Assembly (NCBI GenBank): GCA_039806955.1
Contig: JBDHQI010000002.1
Location: 62,001 to 126,000, forward strand
DNA: 64,000 nucleotides
Direction: 5' to 3'
From: JADLHS01 sp039806955
GTDB lineage: Bacteria; Verrucomicrobiota; Verrucomicrobiia; Limisphaerales; JADLHS01
The notes beneath the pieces were generated by a model. The model was not told the origin of the DNA, ran no database searches, and saw only the letters and a list, made by a program, of their open reading frames with translations. Positions 25,098 to 33,268 of this stretch are shown here, piece after piece. The first letter of the stretch is position 1. Each line of letters starts with the position of its first letter. The position numbers and the translations under genes are program-made.

Positions 25098-26330
25098 GTG
25101 GAAGCCGCAGAGTTTGTTGCCTTGCTGATCATCCTGGGTTGGACCGGGATGGGGTGCTTCTTTGCCTTGGCGGAAACGTCGCTTTTCTCACTCAATAAAT
25201 GGCAGGTGCGGTCGCTTACCGAACAAAAAGGCCGCCGGGGCGCGCAGGTCGCGCAATTGTTGGAGCACCCACAGGATTTACTGGCGACGATGGTGCTGGG
25301 CAACACCTTTGCCAATGCGGCCATCCTGGCCATTGGCATTTGGCTGGGGTTGACGGGAAGTTGGCCGCTGTGGCTGGCTCTAGGCGTGGTTCTGGTGTTG
25401 GTCTTGTTCGTGGGTGAAGTCGTGCCGAAAATTCTCGCGGTGCATCGGCCGGAAGTCTGGGCGTGTCGCGTGGCCGCGCCCCTGTTGCTGGTGCAGCGGC
25501 TCACGCAACCGCTGAATCGGGTGGCCCAACTTGTGGATCGTACAATCATCAATTGGATGGTTCCACGGCACGTCAAGCCGCAGCTTACCCTGACGGATGC
25601 GGATTATCAGGAATTGGTGGATTTCGCCTTTCAACAGGGGAATCTGGCTCGCTCCGCTCGCGACATCATTCTGCAGATCGTTAATCTGGATCGGCACACC
25701 GTGAAAGACGTCATGCAACCACGCACGCAGTTGGCGGCAATTCCGGATGATCTTTCGATTGAAGAAATGATGGAAGCCGCGCGCCGTTTTCATCATCGGC
25801 GGCTGCCGATATACGATGAGTCGCCCGATACCATCGTCGGCATTTTGAATACGCGGACGTTGCTGCTGGATTCGAATGCGGACCTTGCGGACGCGATTGA
25901 ATTTCCCTCGTTCGTGCCCGAGACCATGAACCTGTTGCAATTGTTCAAGAGTCTGCAACGGCAGGGCCGTGGCATGGCGGTGGTCGTGGATGAGTTTGGT
26001 AGTGTCGCGGGCGTGGTGACCATGAGCGATATCCTGGCGGAGCTGGTGGGCAAGTTTTATCGCGAGGTCGAGACGCCGGGGTTCGTCATGGAGAAACTTG
26101 GTCCGGGGCGCTGGCGGGTGAATGGCACGATGCGCATGGATGACTTTCGGCGGGAATGTCCGTTGCTACCCGAGGTGCCTGGCCTGGAAACCATGGGGGG
26201 CTGGTTGGTGCATTTGCGAGGGGTGGTGCCGACCGTCGGTGAATCAGTGGTGGTTCGTGGGCTTAAATTGACGGCGCGCGCGGTGGAGGATCGGCGCGTG
26301 CGCGAGCTCCTCGTCGAGCAGTTAAAATAA
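25098..26330 (+). CDS. CNNM/CorC-HlyC family membrane protein, first of three
   Basis: The 410-residue protein has an N-terminal DUF21/CNNM membrane domain of four helices (FFALAETSLFSLNKWQ signature; LVLFVGEVVPKI), two CBS domains around residues 205-325 (VMQPRTQLAAIPDD, VVVDEFGSVAGVVTMSDILA), and a C-terminal CorC_HlyC domain (PGRWRVNGTMRMDDF). The family moves or senses Mg2+ or Co2+, with possible Na+ coupling. The start is GTG 25098 because no in-frame ATG occurs before the domain. It abuts the next gene with no gap. Confidence 0.88.
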   Translation: MEAAEFVALLIILGWTGMGCFFALAETSLFSLNKWQVRSLTEQKGRRGAQVAQLLEHPQDLLATMVLGNTFANAAILAIGIWLGLTGSWPLWLALGVVLVLVLFVGEVVPKILAVHRPEVWACRVAAPLLLVQRLTQPLNRVAQLVDRTIINWMVPRHVKPQLTLTDADYQELVDFAFQQGNLARSARDIILQIVNLDRHTVKDVMQPRTQLAAIPDDLSIEEMMEAARRFHHRRLPIYDESPDTIVGILNTRTLLLDSNADLADAIEFPSFVPETMNLLQLFKSLQRQGRGMAVVVDEFGSVAGVVTMSDILAELVGKFYREVETPGFVMEKLGPGRWRVNGTMRMDDFRRECPLLPEVPGLETMGGWLVHLRGVVPTVGESVVVRGLKLTARAVEDRRVRELLVEQLK

Positions 26331-27320
26331 ATGGAAACTAATTTTCTCATTTTCATTGGTCTGGTGGTTTGTCTGGGAATTTCCTTTCTCCTTTCCGGCA
26401 TGGAAGCCGGGGTGTTTGCGTTGAGCCGTTTGCGGGTGCGTCGCCTGACGCGCACCGGGGATGTCTCGGCGCGATTGCTGCACCAGTTTTTGGAAAATCC
26501 GGAGAACTTTCTTTGGACCATCGTGGTGGGCAATACGCTGTTCAACTTCGTCGCCTTGGGCAGTTTTTTCGCGGTTTTGCACGGGCGCGCGCCGCTGCAA
26601 TCCGGTTGGTTTTGGTTTTGGTTTCTCGTGGCGGTGCTGGTGTTTTACACCTGCTTCGATTTGTTGCCCAAGATGCTCTTCCGCCTTTATCCCAACCGCC
26701 TTTGTTTGTGGCTGGCCCGACCGTTCCGTCTGCTGCACATCGGGTTGCGTCCCCTGGTGGTGTTGGTGGAATGGGTGGCGCATCAATTGTTGCAGTGGAC
26801 CGGTGGCCGCCAATTTTCCCGCAGGCTTTTTGGCAATCGCGAAGAACTGCGCGCTGCCACTCAGGAATCGGACCAGGTTTTTACCTCGGACGAGCGGGTG
26901 ATGATTTCGCGCGTGCTGGATTTGGAAAACGTCGCCGTGCGACAGATCATGCGGCCTTTGTCGGAGGCGGTGAGTATTTCGGCCACCGATACGGTGGCCG
27001 CGGCGCTGGCGGCTTCACGGATCAGTGGATTTACCCGTTTCCCGGTCTGGCAGGAACAGGACGGGCGCCGACGCGTCGCGGGCGTGGTGAGTGTGGATGA
27101 TTTGATTTATCACACGGATCTCGACGAACAAATGCCGGTCGGCGCCTTGCTTACGCCCGGACTGTTTTTACCGGAGGACATCCGGTTGGATGTCGCGCTG
27201 GAACGAATGCAACGCGGTGGCCAGCGTCTGGCCATCGTGTTGGGGCCGGACGGTCGGGAAACGGGGATTGTGGGACTGGACAATATCCTGAAAACCATTT
27301 TTGGCGAGGTGCAGTTCTGA
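26331..27320 (+). CDS. CNNM family membrane protein lacking the C-terminal CorC domain, second of three
   Basis: The 329-residue protein has the DUF21 membrane domain (FLLSGMEAGVFALSRLRVRRL) and CBS regions (IMRPLSEAVSISATDTV, VLGPDGRETGIVGLDNIL). It stops right after the second CBS motif, so the CorC_HlyC domain found in both neighbours is missing. The ATG immediately follows the TAA of the first gene, and its own stop overlaps the third gene by one base (TGATG), a sign of coupled translation. The truncated form may be a partner subunit of the flanking full-length proteins. Confidence 0.85.
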   Translation: METNFLIFIGLVVCLGISFLLSGMEAGVFALSRLRVRRLTRTGDVSARLLHQFLENPENFLWTIVVGNTLFNFVALGSFFAVLHGRAPLQSGWFWFWFLVAVLVFYTCFDLLPKMLFRLYPNRLCLWLARPFRLLHIGLRPLVVLVEWVAHQLLQWTGGRQFSRRLFGNREELRAATQESDQVFTSDERVMISRVLDLENVAVRQIMRPLSEAVSISATDTVAAALAASRISGFTRFPVWQEQDGRRRVAGVVSVDDLIYHTDLDEQMPVGALLTPGLFLPEDIRLDVALERMQRGGQRLAIVLGPDGRETGIVGLDNILKTIFGEVQF

Positions 27321-28657
27321 TGAATGGCGAATTATTCATGGCCATTGCGTTGAAGTTGCTGGCGGTGGGGTTTCTGGTTTTTCTCAACGGCTTTTTCGTT
27401 GCGACGGAATTTGCGCTGGTCAAGGTGCGGGCGACGCAGATTGAGCCGCTGGCTGCGCAGGGAAATCGGCGCGCGCGGATGGCGCTGCATTTGGCGCGAC
27501 ATCTTGATGAGTATTTAAGCGCCTGCCAATTGGGCATCACGTTGGCGAGTCTTGGTCTCGGCTGGATTGGCGAACCGGTGTTCGCGGAATTGTTGCGGCC
27601 AATCTTTCAACTGCTCGAGTTGCAAAGCGCCGAGCTGCAGCAGACGATCTCGGTGGTGGTCGGGTTCAGCGTGATCACTTTCCTGCACATCGTGGCGGGG
27701 GAAATGGCGCCGAAATCCATGGCCATTCGCCTGGCTTTGCCGACCGCACTGTGGGTGGCGTATCCGATGCGCTGGTTTTATCTGGCGATGTATCCGTTCA
27801 TTTGGTTGTTGAACGAAAGCGCGCTGCTGTTGTTGCGCAGCGTTGGGTTGCAGCCGGCGCACGAAAGCGAGGGCGTGCAAACGGAAGACGAGTTGCGACT
27901 GGTAATCGCCTCGGCGCAACGGCAAACCGGTGCATCACCATTCAGTCGGGCCATTCTGCAAAACGCCATTGATTTGCGCCATCGGGTGGCGCGCGACGTG
28001 ATGCGGCCGCGCAAGGAAATCACGGCGTTGGACACGCAGGCCACCATTGCGGAGTGTCTCGGCGTGGCGGAAAAATCACGCTACTCGCGTTTTCCGTTGT
28101 GCGAAGCCGGCAACCTGGATCGCACTTGGGGCACGGTACACATCAAGGATTTATATGCCGCCCGCATCAAGGCGCATACCGGAGCGGATTTGCGCTCCGT
28201 GGCGCGCAAGATTGTTTACATTCCGGAAACAGCGCACCTGGAGCGCGTGTTGCAGTTGTTCCAAGAGCGCAAGCTGCATCTGGCCATCGTGGTGGACGAA
28301 TACGGCGGCACCCTCGGCTTGGTGACGATGGAGAACATCGTGGAGGAGTTGATCGGCCAAATTCAGGATGAGTTCGATCAGGAGAAACCGTTGCTGGTGG
28401 CGGTTGCGGACAATGAATGGGAAGCGGACGGGACGTTGCCGTTGCACGAGCTGGAAGAATTGGTCGGTTGCGATCTGCAAACCGAAGGGATTACCACGAC
28501 CAGTGGTTGGGTGACGCACAAGCTGGCCGGGTTTCCCAAGGTGGGAGATCGCTTGAGCGCAGGGAATTGCAATTTGCGTGTGGAAGAAATGAACGGCACT
28601 CTCGTCAGCCGGTTGCGCATCATCCGACCTCCGACGGCGGATGCGCCTGAGATTTGA
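27320..28657 (+). CDS. CNNM/CorC-HlyC family membrane protein, third of three
   Basis: The 445-residue protein has a full architecture: DUF21 (VFLNGFFVATEFALVKVRATQ, LGITLASLGLGWIGEP, IVAGEMAPKSMAI), CBS pair (VMRPRKEITALDTQ, VVDEYGGTLGLVTMENIVEE) and the CorC_HlyC domain (NEWEADGTLPLHELEELVG). This is the YhdP/TerC-adjacent type widely annotated as a hemolysin or magnesium/cobalt efflux protein. It is coupled to the gene before it by a one-base overlap. Confidence 0.9.
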   Translation: MNGELFMAIALKLLAVGFLVFLNGFFVATEFALVKVRATQIEPLAAQGNRRARMALHLARHLDEYLSACQLGITLASLGLGWIGEPVFAELLRPIFQLLELQSAELQQTISVVVGFSVITFLHIVAGEMAPKSMAIRLALPTALWVAYPMRWFYLAMYPFIWLLNESALLLLRSVGLQPAHESEGVQTEDELRLVIASAQRQTGASPFSRAILQNAIDLRHRVARDVMRPRKEITALDTQATIAECLGVAEKSRYSRFPLCEAGNLDRTWGTVHIKDLYAARIKAHTGADLRSVARKIVYIPETAHLERVLQLFQERKLHLAIVVDEYGGTLGLVTMENIVEELIGQIQDEFDQEKPLLVAVADNEWEADGTLPLHELEELVGCDLQTEGITTTSGWVTHKLAGFPKVGDRLSAGNCNLRVEEMNGTLVSRLRIIRPPTADAPEI

Positions 28658-28716
28658 GTGGTGCGGAATGGCGCGGTTTGGCGTTCGGTCGAATTGGGGG
28701 GGAGATTTGCGGCAGT

Positions 28717-29571
28717 TTACCAGCGCGCGCCGCGAATGGCGAAGTGAGTGGTAATCGCCAGCACCAAAACGTCAAAGCCCACCGCCGCCCAGAGTTTTCC
28801 CACCGCCGCCCCGATCGCGCCCAAGCCGAGCAGCAGTCCCCAGATCAGTAGCGATTGATAGTTTGGCGGCAGTTTGCGCGTGCGGGAACCGCGACTGATT
28901 AGCAACGGAGTGGCAAACGCAAGCAGCAACAGGGTGGTCACAGCCCAGCCCAGCGCATTCGACCACGGCATGTTAAACCACGTGAAGGGAAACCTGGTGG
29001 GCAACCAGAGCCAGTAATGGCCGGTGTGAGTGGCAAATGGATCGAGGGCGACAGCCAGCAAAGTGGCCAGCCCGGTCGTGAGGCCAATCACCCAAAAGCC
29101 GTAAGTTTTCGTTTTGCGCCAGGGGCGTAATATGAGCCGGCTGATGCCGCGGGCGTTTAGAACGACGATGATCCACAGCCACGGCATGGCCCAACTCACT
29201 TTCCCCGCGATCTTTGGTCCGCTGTGTTCAGTGAAAATGATCGGGCCAAAGGGCAGGTTTGTTGTCGCTCCGACCCAGTGCGTTGCGCCGCCGCCCAAGC
29301 CAATAATAATGGCGGCCAGGATGACCTTCATTCCGGAACTGTGGTGCGTCTGCATAAGCGCCGCACTCAATGTGGCGGTGATGAGAAATAAACCGCAGCT
29401 CCAACCGTTGCTCTCCACCAGGGTTCCGGAAGATAGAATTTGCCAGACCAGCGCGAGGAAGCTCAACAACATCAGGCCGGTCGCCGTCCAGGTAACGAGT
29501 TGGTTCAACCGCTGTTCGAAGGGTTTAGCACTCGAAGTGGGCGGACGAGGCAGCATGAATTTCGGCGGCAT
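28717..29571 (-). CDS. Carotenoid biosynthesis (CruF/DUF422-like) integral membrane protein
   Basis: The ~284-residue protein has seven to eight predicted membrane helices. The segment GLGGGATHWVGATTNLPFGP with YFTEHSG-type residues, then ALDPFATHTGHYWLW at about 185-200, matches the Caroten_synth (PF04240) family that includes CruF hydratase. Such enzymes add water to carotene psi-ends. ATG 29571 (MPPKF) is chosen; ATG 29556 is equally possible. No other carotenoid gene is near, so the family name is better supported than the exact reaction. Confidence 0.7.
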   Translation of the reverse strand: MPPKFMLPRPPTSSAKPFEQRLNQLVTWTATGLMLLSFLALVWQILSSGTLVESNGWSCGLFLITATLSAALMQTHHSSGMKVILAAIIIGLGGGATHWVGATTNLPFGPIIFTEHSGPKIAGKVSWAMPWLWIIVVLNARGISRLILRPWRKTKTYGFWVIGLTTGLATLLAVALDPFATHTGHYWLWLPTRFPFTWFNMPWSNALGWAVTTLLLLAFATPLLISRGSRTRKLPPNYQSLLIWGLLLGLGAIGAAVGKLWAAVGFDVLVLAITTHFAIRGARW

Positions 29572-29754
29572 TGGCGGTTCGCAACGTAAACCAATTTCGC
29601 TTGAAGCGAAGCTCAAAAATGGACACTCAACCCAGGCAATAAGACTGCGAAAACTCCGTCCGCACGCGATTTACGCGGAATTTCGAGCCGAAAGAGCGCA
29701 GAAATTAAATTTGCGGTGCTGGCACTGAATTTGTTCCAGTCCGTGCCTGGCGCA

Positions 29755-30201
29755 ATGAGCAATTCACTGAATTTGGATGATATGATGACGGCGGTCCGTT
29801 TTTGCGCGGCACAAATGGACTCGCAATACGGCGATACGGTCTTTGACGAATGGGTTATCATTTCCCTGGCCCAACCCAACCCGCGAATTCTGCATTACTT
29901 CGGCCCGCGCCATTACGAATTTCGTCAGAATTTTTTGCGTGACCTGGGCACGCTCCGGGAAGCGTTGTTCAGCGGTCGCCATCGGCCGGGGGATTTTGAA
30001 TTTGAGCGGCATGGCCGCGGCACCTATTTCGAGGCGTTCATGGCGCTGGGGCATGGCGTTTATTTGATTTGCAACAACACCCGCGCTTCGATGGAGGACA
30101 TCGCCCGGAATCCCCGTTGGTTGAGCGCGCAGGTTCCGTTCGCGGATCTGAGCGAAAAGATTTGCGCCGCAATGGAAGCTCCCCGGAGCTGCGCGGTTTA
30201 A
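29755..30201 (+). CDS. Conserved hypothetical protein
   Basis: The 148-residue soluble protein has no signal peptide. It has aromatic- and arginine-rich motifs (RILHYFGPRHYEFRQNF, DFEFERHGRGTYFEAFMALG, GVYLICNNTRASMEDI). The overall pattern (alternating strand and helix, ~145 residues) could fit a roadblock/profilin-like fold, but this is a guess. The ATG at 29755 (MSNSLNLDD) is chosen. Its TAA shares the TTAA palindrome with the stop of the convergent transporter gene. Confidence 0.6.
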   Translation: MSNSLNLDDMMTAVRFCAAQMDSQYGDTVFDEWVIISLAQPNPRILHYFGPRHYEFRQNFLRDLGTLREALFSGRHRPGDFEFERHGRGTYFEAFMALGHGVYLICNNTRASMEDIARNPRWLSAQVPFADLSEKICAAMEAPRSCAV

Positions 30202-31214
30202 TTCAAGCGGCCAAGCTTCAGAAAATAGCCGTACGCCAGGATGAGGGCGAACCCCGTCCAGCGCGGCAATCGTCCCAACACCCCGATAAAGAATAATTGC
30301 GTCACGGTGACGGCCGCCAACAAATACATGCTCGACATGAAGACGTGCGGCAGGGCCAGCGGTTGGTAAAGGGCGTAAATGCCGACGCACAACGGAATGC
30401 AAATATGGCCGTCACCGACCTGCGAAGTGAAGACCACTTCCGGCTTGCGGCGCCAACCGTAATACAGCGCGAGGAACGCGTTCGGCAGCACCGTCAGCCA
30501 TCCGGTGAGCCAGCCCAGGTTTTCGCGGCTGATGAAACCAGTGGGGCGGGTGTTCAACCAATTCACCAGCCCGTCCAGGCTGACGTAGGAAGCGTACGTG
30601 GCAATGCCGAGCAACACGAGTTCCAAACCTGCCGCCCAAGTGAGGGTTTGGGTGCGGCTGCCGACTTGTTGTTTCAAAACTTCAAACACATGGAAGCTTT
30701 GCCAGAACAGAAACAAACCCACGAGTACCAGGCCGTCATTGAACGTGAGGCGACCGTCGCGCCCCAACGCCCAGGTTGCTCCGGTAAAAAACAAAAGCGC
30801 GAGCAACGTCAATAACACAGACAACCGATTGATCTCGGCGGTGGCTTTGTTCGGGTCGTGTTTTCGCTTCAATTTGCGCTTGCGTGAGTTGGAGTCATGG
30901 GGAGACACCGCCGGCCATAACAGTATGGGTAGGCCGATCAACAGCGTCATGTTGGTGAGATTATTAACCAGCGCATTGGTCATTACTTCCGCGCCCGGGC
31001 CGTGATTTTTCGCGATGATAAAGGTGAACAGCAGATTTCCGGCGCCCGAGCAATATGGCATGATTAACGTGCCGAGCACCGTCCCCTCAAAGCCGCTGGC
31101 ACTGAGCGCTTCCAATCGCCAAATCATCAAAAGTGAAGCGGCGATGAAGATGCCCAGAAACCACCACGGAGCGTATGCGCCGGTCGGTTCGAGTTGATGG
31201 GGCCAAAGATTCAA
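30198..31214 (-). CDS. CaCA-superfamily cation antiporter-like membrane protein
   Basis: The 338-residue protein has about ten helices in two halves. The first carries GTLIMPYCSGAGNLLFTFII and EVMTNALVNNLTNMTLLIGLPIL; the second has LTVLPNAFLALYYGW and SQVGDGHICIPLC. These are positioned like the alpha repeats of Na+/Ca2+ exchangers, though the usual acidic residues are altered (Asn-rich VNNLTN). It probably exchanges Ca2+ or another cation. A basic cytoplasmic loop with RKRKLKRKHD lies at about residue 113. It converges with the preceding gene. Confidence 0.65.
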   Translation of the reverse strand: MNLWPHQLEPTGAYAPWWFLGIFIAASLLMIWRLEALSASGFEGTVLGTLIMPYCSGAGNLLFTFIIAKNHGPGAEVMTNALVNNLTNMTLLIGLPILLWPAVSPHDSNSRKRKLKRKHDPNKATAEINRLSVLLTLLALLFFTGATWALGRDGRLTFNDGLVLVGLFLFWQSFHVFEVLKQQVGSRTQTLTWAAGLELVLLGIATYASYVSLDGLVNWLNTRPTGFISRENLGWLTGWLTVLPNAFLALYYGWRRKPEVVFTSQVGDGHICIPLCVGIYALYQPLALPHVFMSSMYLLAAVTVTQLFFIGVLGRLPRWTGFALILAYGYFLKLGRLN

Positions 31215-31308
31215 GGCCTGCGGAGTAAAACAAGTGGCCGGGGGCGCGCCAAGTCTGATTCAACTTGATCCCGACGTGGCGACTCGTACGGCTGCGCTGA
31301 CGTGGGGA

Positions 31309-31668
31309 TTAATTTCGTGCCGTCGGAATGGGGAGTCGTTGTGCCACTTCGGTCGTCGTGATTCCATAAATTTTCACCACCTTGAGCCGGGCGGTGTGCC
31401 CGCGAATGAGTTCGATTTTGCCGCGCGGCCAATCCAGTGTTTCCGCCAATAGCCGCAACAGTGCTTCATTTGCGGCGGCGTCCACCGGTGGGGCGGTTAC
31501 GCGAACGCGCAATTCGGTGACGGGATTGGGGACGATTTCATTTTTGGAAGCGCGAGGTTGCACCCGGATGGTCAACGTGCAGCCATCCGGGCGCGCGGTC
31601 AGAAACATGGGCGTGGGGTTGGGCGGGGTGGGTGGCGGTCTAAAATTGTTGTTCTTCGGCTGGCGCAT
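31309..31668 (-). CDS. DUF167/YggU family protein
   Basis: The ~100-residue conserved part (from M at 31608) has DGCTLTIRVQPRASKNEI, APPVDAAANEALLRLLAE and RGHTARLKVVKI, which are the DUF167 (YggU) signatures. The role of this small cytoplasmic family is unknown. The frame has an ATG at 31668 that adds a proline-rich tail (FRPPPTPPNPTP); the shorter start at 31608 fits the family length better. Confidence 0.85.
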   Translation of the reverse strand: MRQPKNNNFRPPPTPPNPTPMFLTARPDGCTLTIRVQPRASKNEIVPNPVTELRVRVTAPPVDAAANEALLRLLAETLDWPRGKIELIRGHTARLKVVKIYGITTTEVAQRLPIPTARN

Positions 31669-31691
31669 GGAGCGATAATTCGCTACGAGTG

Positions 31692-32474
31692 ATGGCTGTA
31701 ATGAACCGTAATTATTTTATGATGGGAGTGTTGGCGCTGGCAATACTGAGTGGTTGCGCGCGTCAGCGTTATACGGTGGCTCCGGTTTATCCCGGCGAAC
31801 CCCGCGCACTGTTGCCCGAGGTCGCAGCCCCACCGGCCGAAGCCGGGCTGTTGAGTCTGGCCGCCACACAACCGCTCGCGCCGTTCGGTCCGGGCGATTG
31901 GCGTGATCTTTTTGACGGGCGCACCTTCACCGGTTGGCGGCAAACGGAGTTTGATGAAGGGGGGCGCGTTTATCTCACCAACGGCTTGATGGTGCTGGAG
32001 CGCGGAACGCCGTTCGTGGGGGTGAATGCGACGAATCCGGTGTCTCAGATCAATTATGAAGTGGCTTTTGACGCGATGCGGGTGGCCGGGGAAGATTTTT
32101 TCTGCGGCCTGACGTTTCCGATTCAGAACATGCACTGCAGCTTGATTGTTGGGGGCTGGGGCGGCGGGATCGTTGGTCTTTCCAATGTGGATGGCAACAA
32201 CGCTTCCGAGAACGAGACGACCAAATACATCAGCTTTGAAACCGGGCGTTGGTATCGCATTCGCTTGCGGGTGACTGAACAGAAAATTGAAGCCTGGGTC
32301 GAGCAGAAAAAGGTGGTGGATCTGCCGATTGCCGGTCGCGGCTTTGAAGTGCGCTTTGGTGAAATCATGCTCTCCAAACCGTTCGGCTTGTGTTCCTGGG
32401 ATACCAGCGCCGCCTATCGTGCCATTAAAATTCGGGAAGTAAGCGTGGCGGACGCACCCATGCGAGAGCAGTGA
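31692..32474 (+). CDS. DUF1080 (3-keto-disaccharide hydrolase-type) lipoprotein
   Basis: The 260-residue protein has a lipoprotein signal (MMGVLALAILSGCARQ). After a ~45-residue linker it contains a ConA-like jelly-roll that matches the DUF1080 domain: DWRDLFDGRTFTGWRQ, FSCGLTFP-like segment, WGGGIVGLSNVDG, FETGRWYRIRLRVTEQKIEAW. DUF1080 members hydrolyse 3-keto-glycosides or bind glycans and are very abundant in Planctomycetes and Verrucomicrobiota. Starts at 31692 or 31701 are both possible. Confidence 0.85.
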   Translation: MAVMNRNYFMMGVLALAILSGCARQRYTVAPVYPGEPRALLPEVAAPPAEAGLLSLAATQPLAPFGPGDWRDLFDGRTFTGWRQTEFDEGGRVYLTNGLMVLERGTPFVGVNATNPVSQINYEVAFDAMRVAGEDFFCGLTFPIQNMHCSLIVGGWGGGIVGLSNVDGNNASENETTKYISFETGRWYRIRLRVTEQKIEAWVEQKKVVDLPIAGRGFEVRFGEIMLSKPFGLCSWDTSAAYRAIKIREVSVADAPMREQ

Positions 32475-32543
32475 AATGTTCACTCGCGACGAGGCCGGGC
32501 GGTTAATGGTCTATTGCGCCCCGAGCGCAACTTCGTGCTGCGG

Positions 32544-33164
32544 TTATCCCACGTCTTCGCCCAGCTCGACGTTCCAATAGGCGAGATTGACGAAGTGCTT
32601 CCAACTGTCGTGTTGGTGCAGGCTGAAATTAATCTGCACAAAGGGCCGCCACTTGGGTCGCTTCGGCTTCTTGATGAGTTTCATGCCCACTTCCTGCGGC
32701 GCATGGTTCGCCTTGCGCGTGTTGCACTCGATGCAGGAGCAGACAATGTTTTCCCACGTCGTCGGCCCGCCGCGGTCGCGCGGGATCACGTGATCCAGAT
32801 TGAGGTCTTTGCGATCAAAGACTTTGCCGCAGTACTGACAGGTGTTGCGATCCCGCTCGAAGATGTTGTGGCGCGTGAATTTGACTTCCTTCTTGGGCAT
32901 GCGGTCGTACGCGAGCAACAGGATGACGCGCGGCAGCCGAATGCGGAACGAGATGGCGTGGATGGATTCCGGATGAGGTTCCTGCTGGGAGAAATCGTGC
33001 CAAGCGGAAAAGTTATAGGTTTGGAACGATCCGTCGGTGTGATTTAGAACGACCTGCGCATGCCCTTGAAATAATAACGTCAGCGCGCGCCGGGCCGTGC
33101 AGATGTTCACCGCCTGCCACAGCCGGTTCAACACCAGAACATGTTGGTTCAGGATTGAGCTCAT
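32544..33164 (-). CDS. HNH endonuclease family protein
   Basis: The 206-residue protein has a C-terminal HNH nuclease: CQYCGK (zinc Cys pair) at about residue 110, DLNLDHVIPRDRGG with the catalytic His, ENIVCSCIECNTRKANH with the second Cys pair. The N-terminal half begins VLVLNRLWQAVNICTARRAL, which is the conserved lead of a housekeeping-type HNH group found in many phyla beyond phages. It is not obviously part of a mobile element here. It could act on nicked or modified DNA. Confidence 0.85.
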   Translation of the reverse strand: MSSILNQHVLVLNRLWQAVNICTARRALTLLFQGHAQVVLNHTDGSFQTYNFSAWHDFSQQEPHPESIHAISFRIRLPRVILLLAYDRMPKKEVKFTRHNIFERDRNTCQYCGKVFDRKDLNLDHVIPRDRGGPTTWENIVCSCIECNTRKANHAPQEVGMKLIKKPKRPKWRPFVQINFSLHQHDSWKHFVNLAYWNVELGEDVG

Positions 33165-33268
33165 AACGAGGCAACTGACGGCGGTGACGCTACCATGACC
33201 TCTGTTCTCGTGTCAAATTCCACACGCCGCCATTGCCAAAGCAACGTCCGGTTCATTAACTTGTGGCC

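Noticed and set aside
32544..33164. HNH protein as a mobile intron or homing endonuclease
   Set aside because: It has an N-terminal region typical of stand-alone HNH proteins and no flanking intron-like or repeat sequence.
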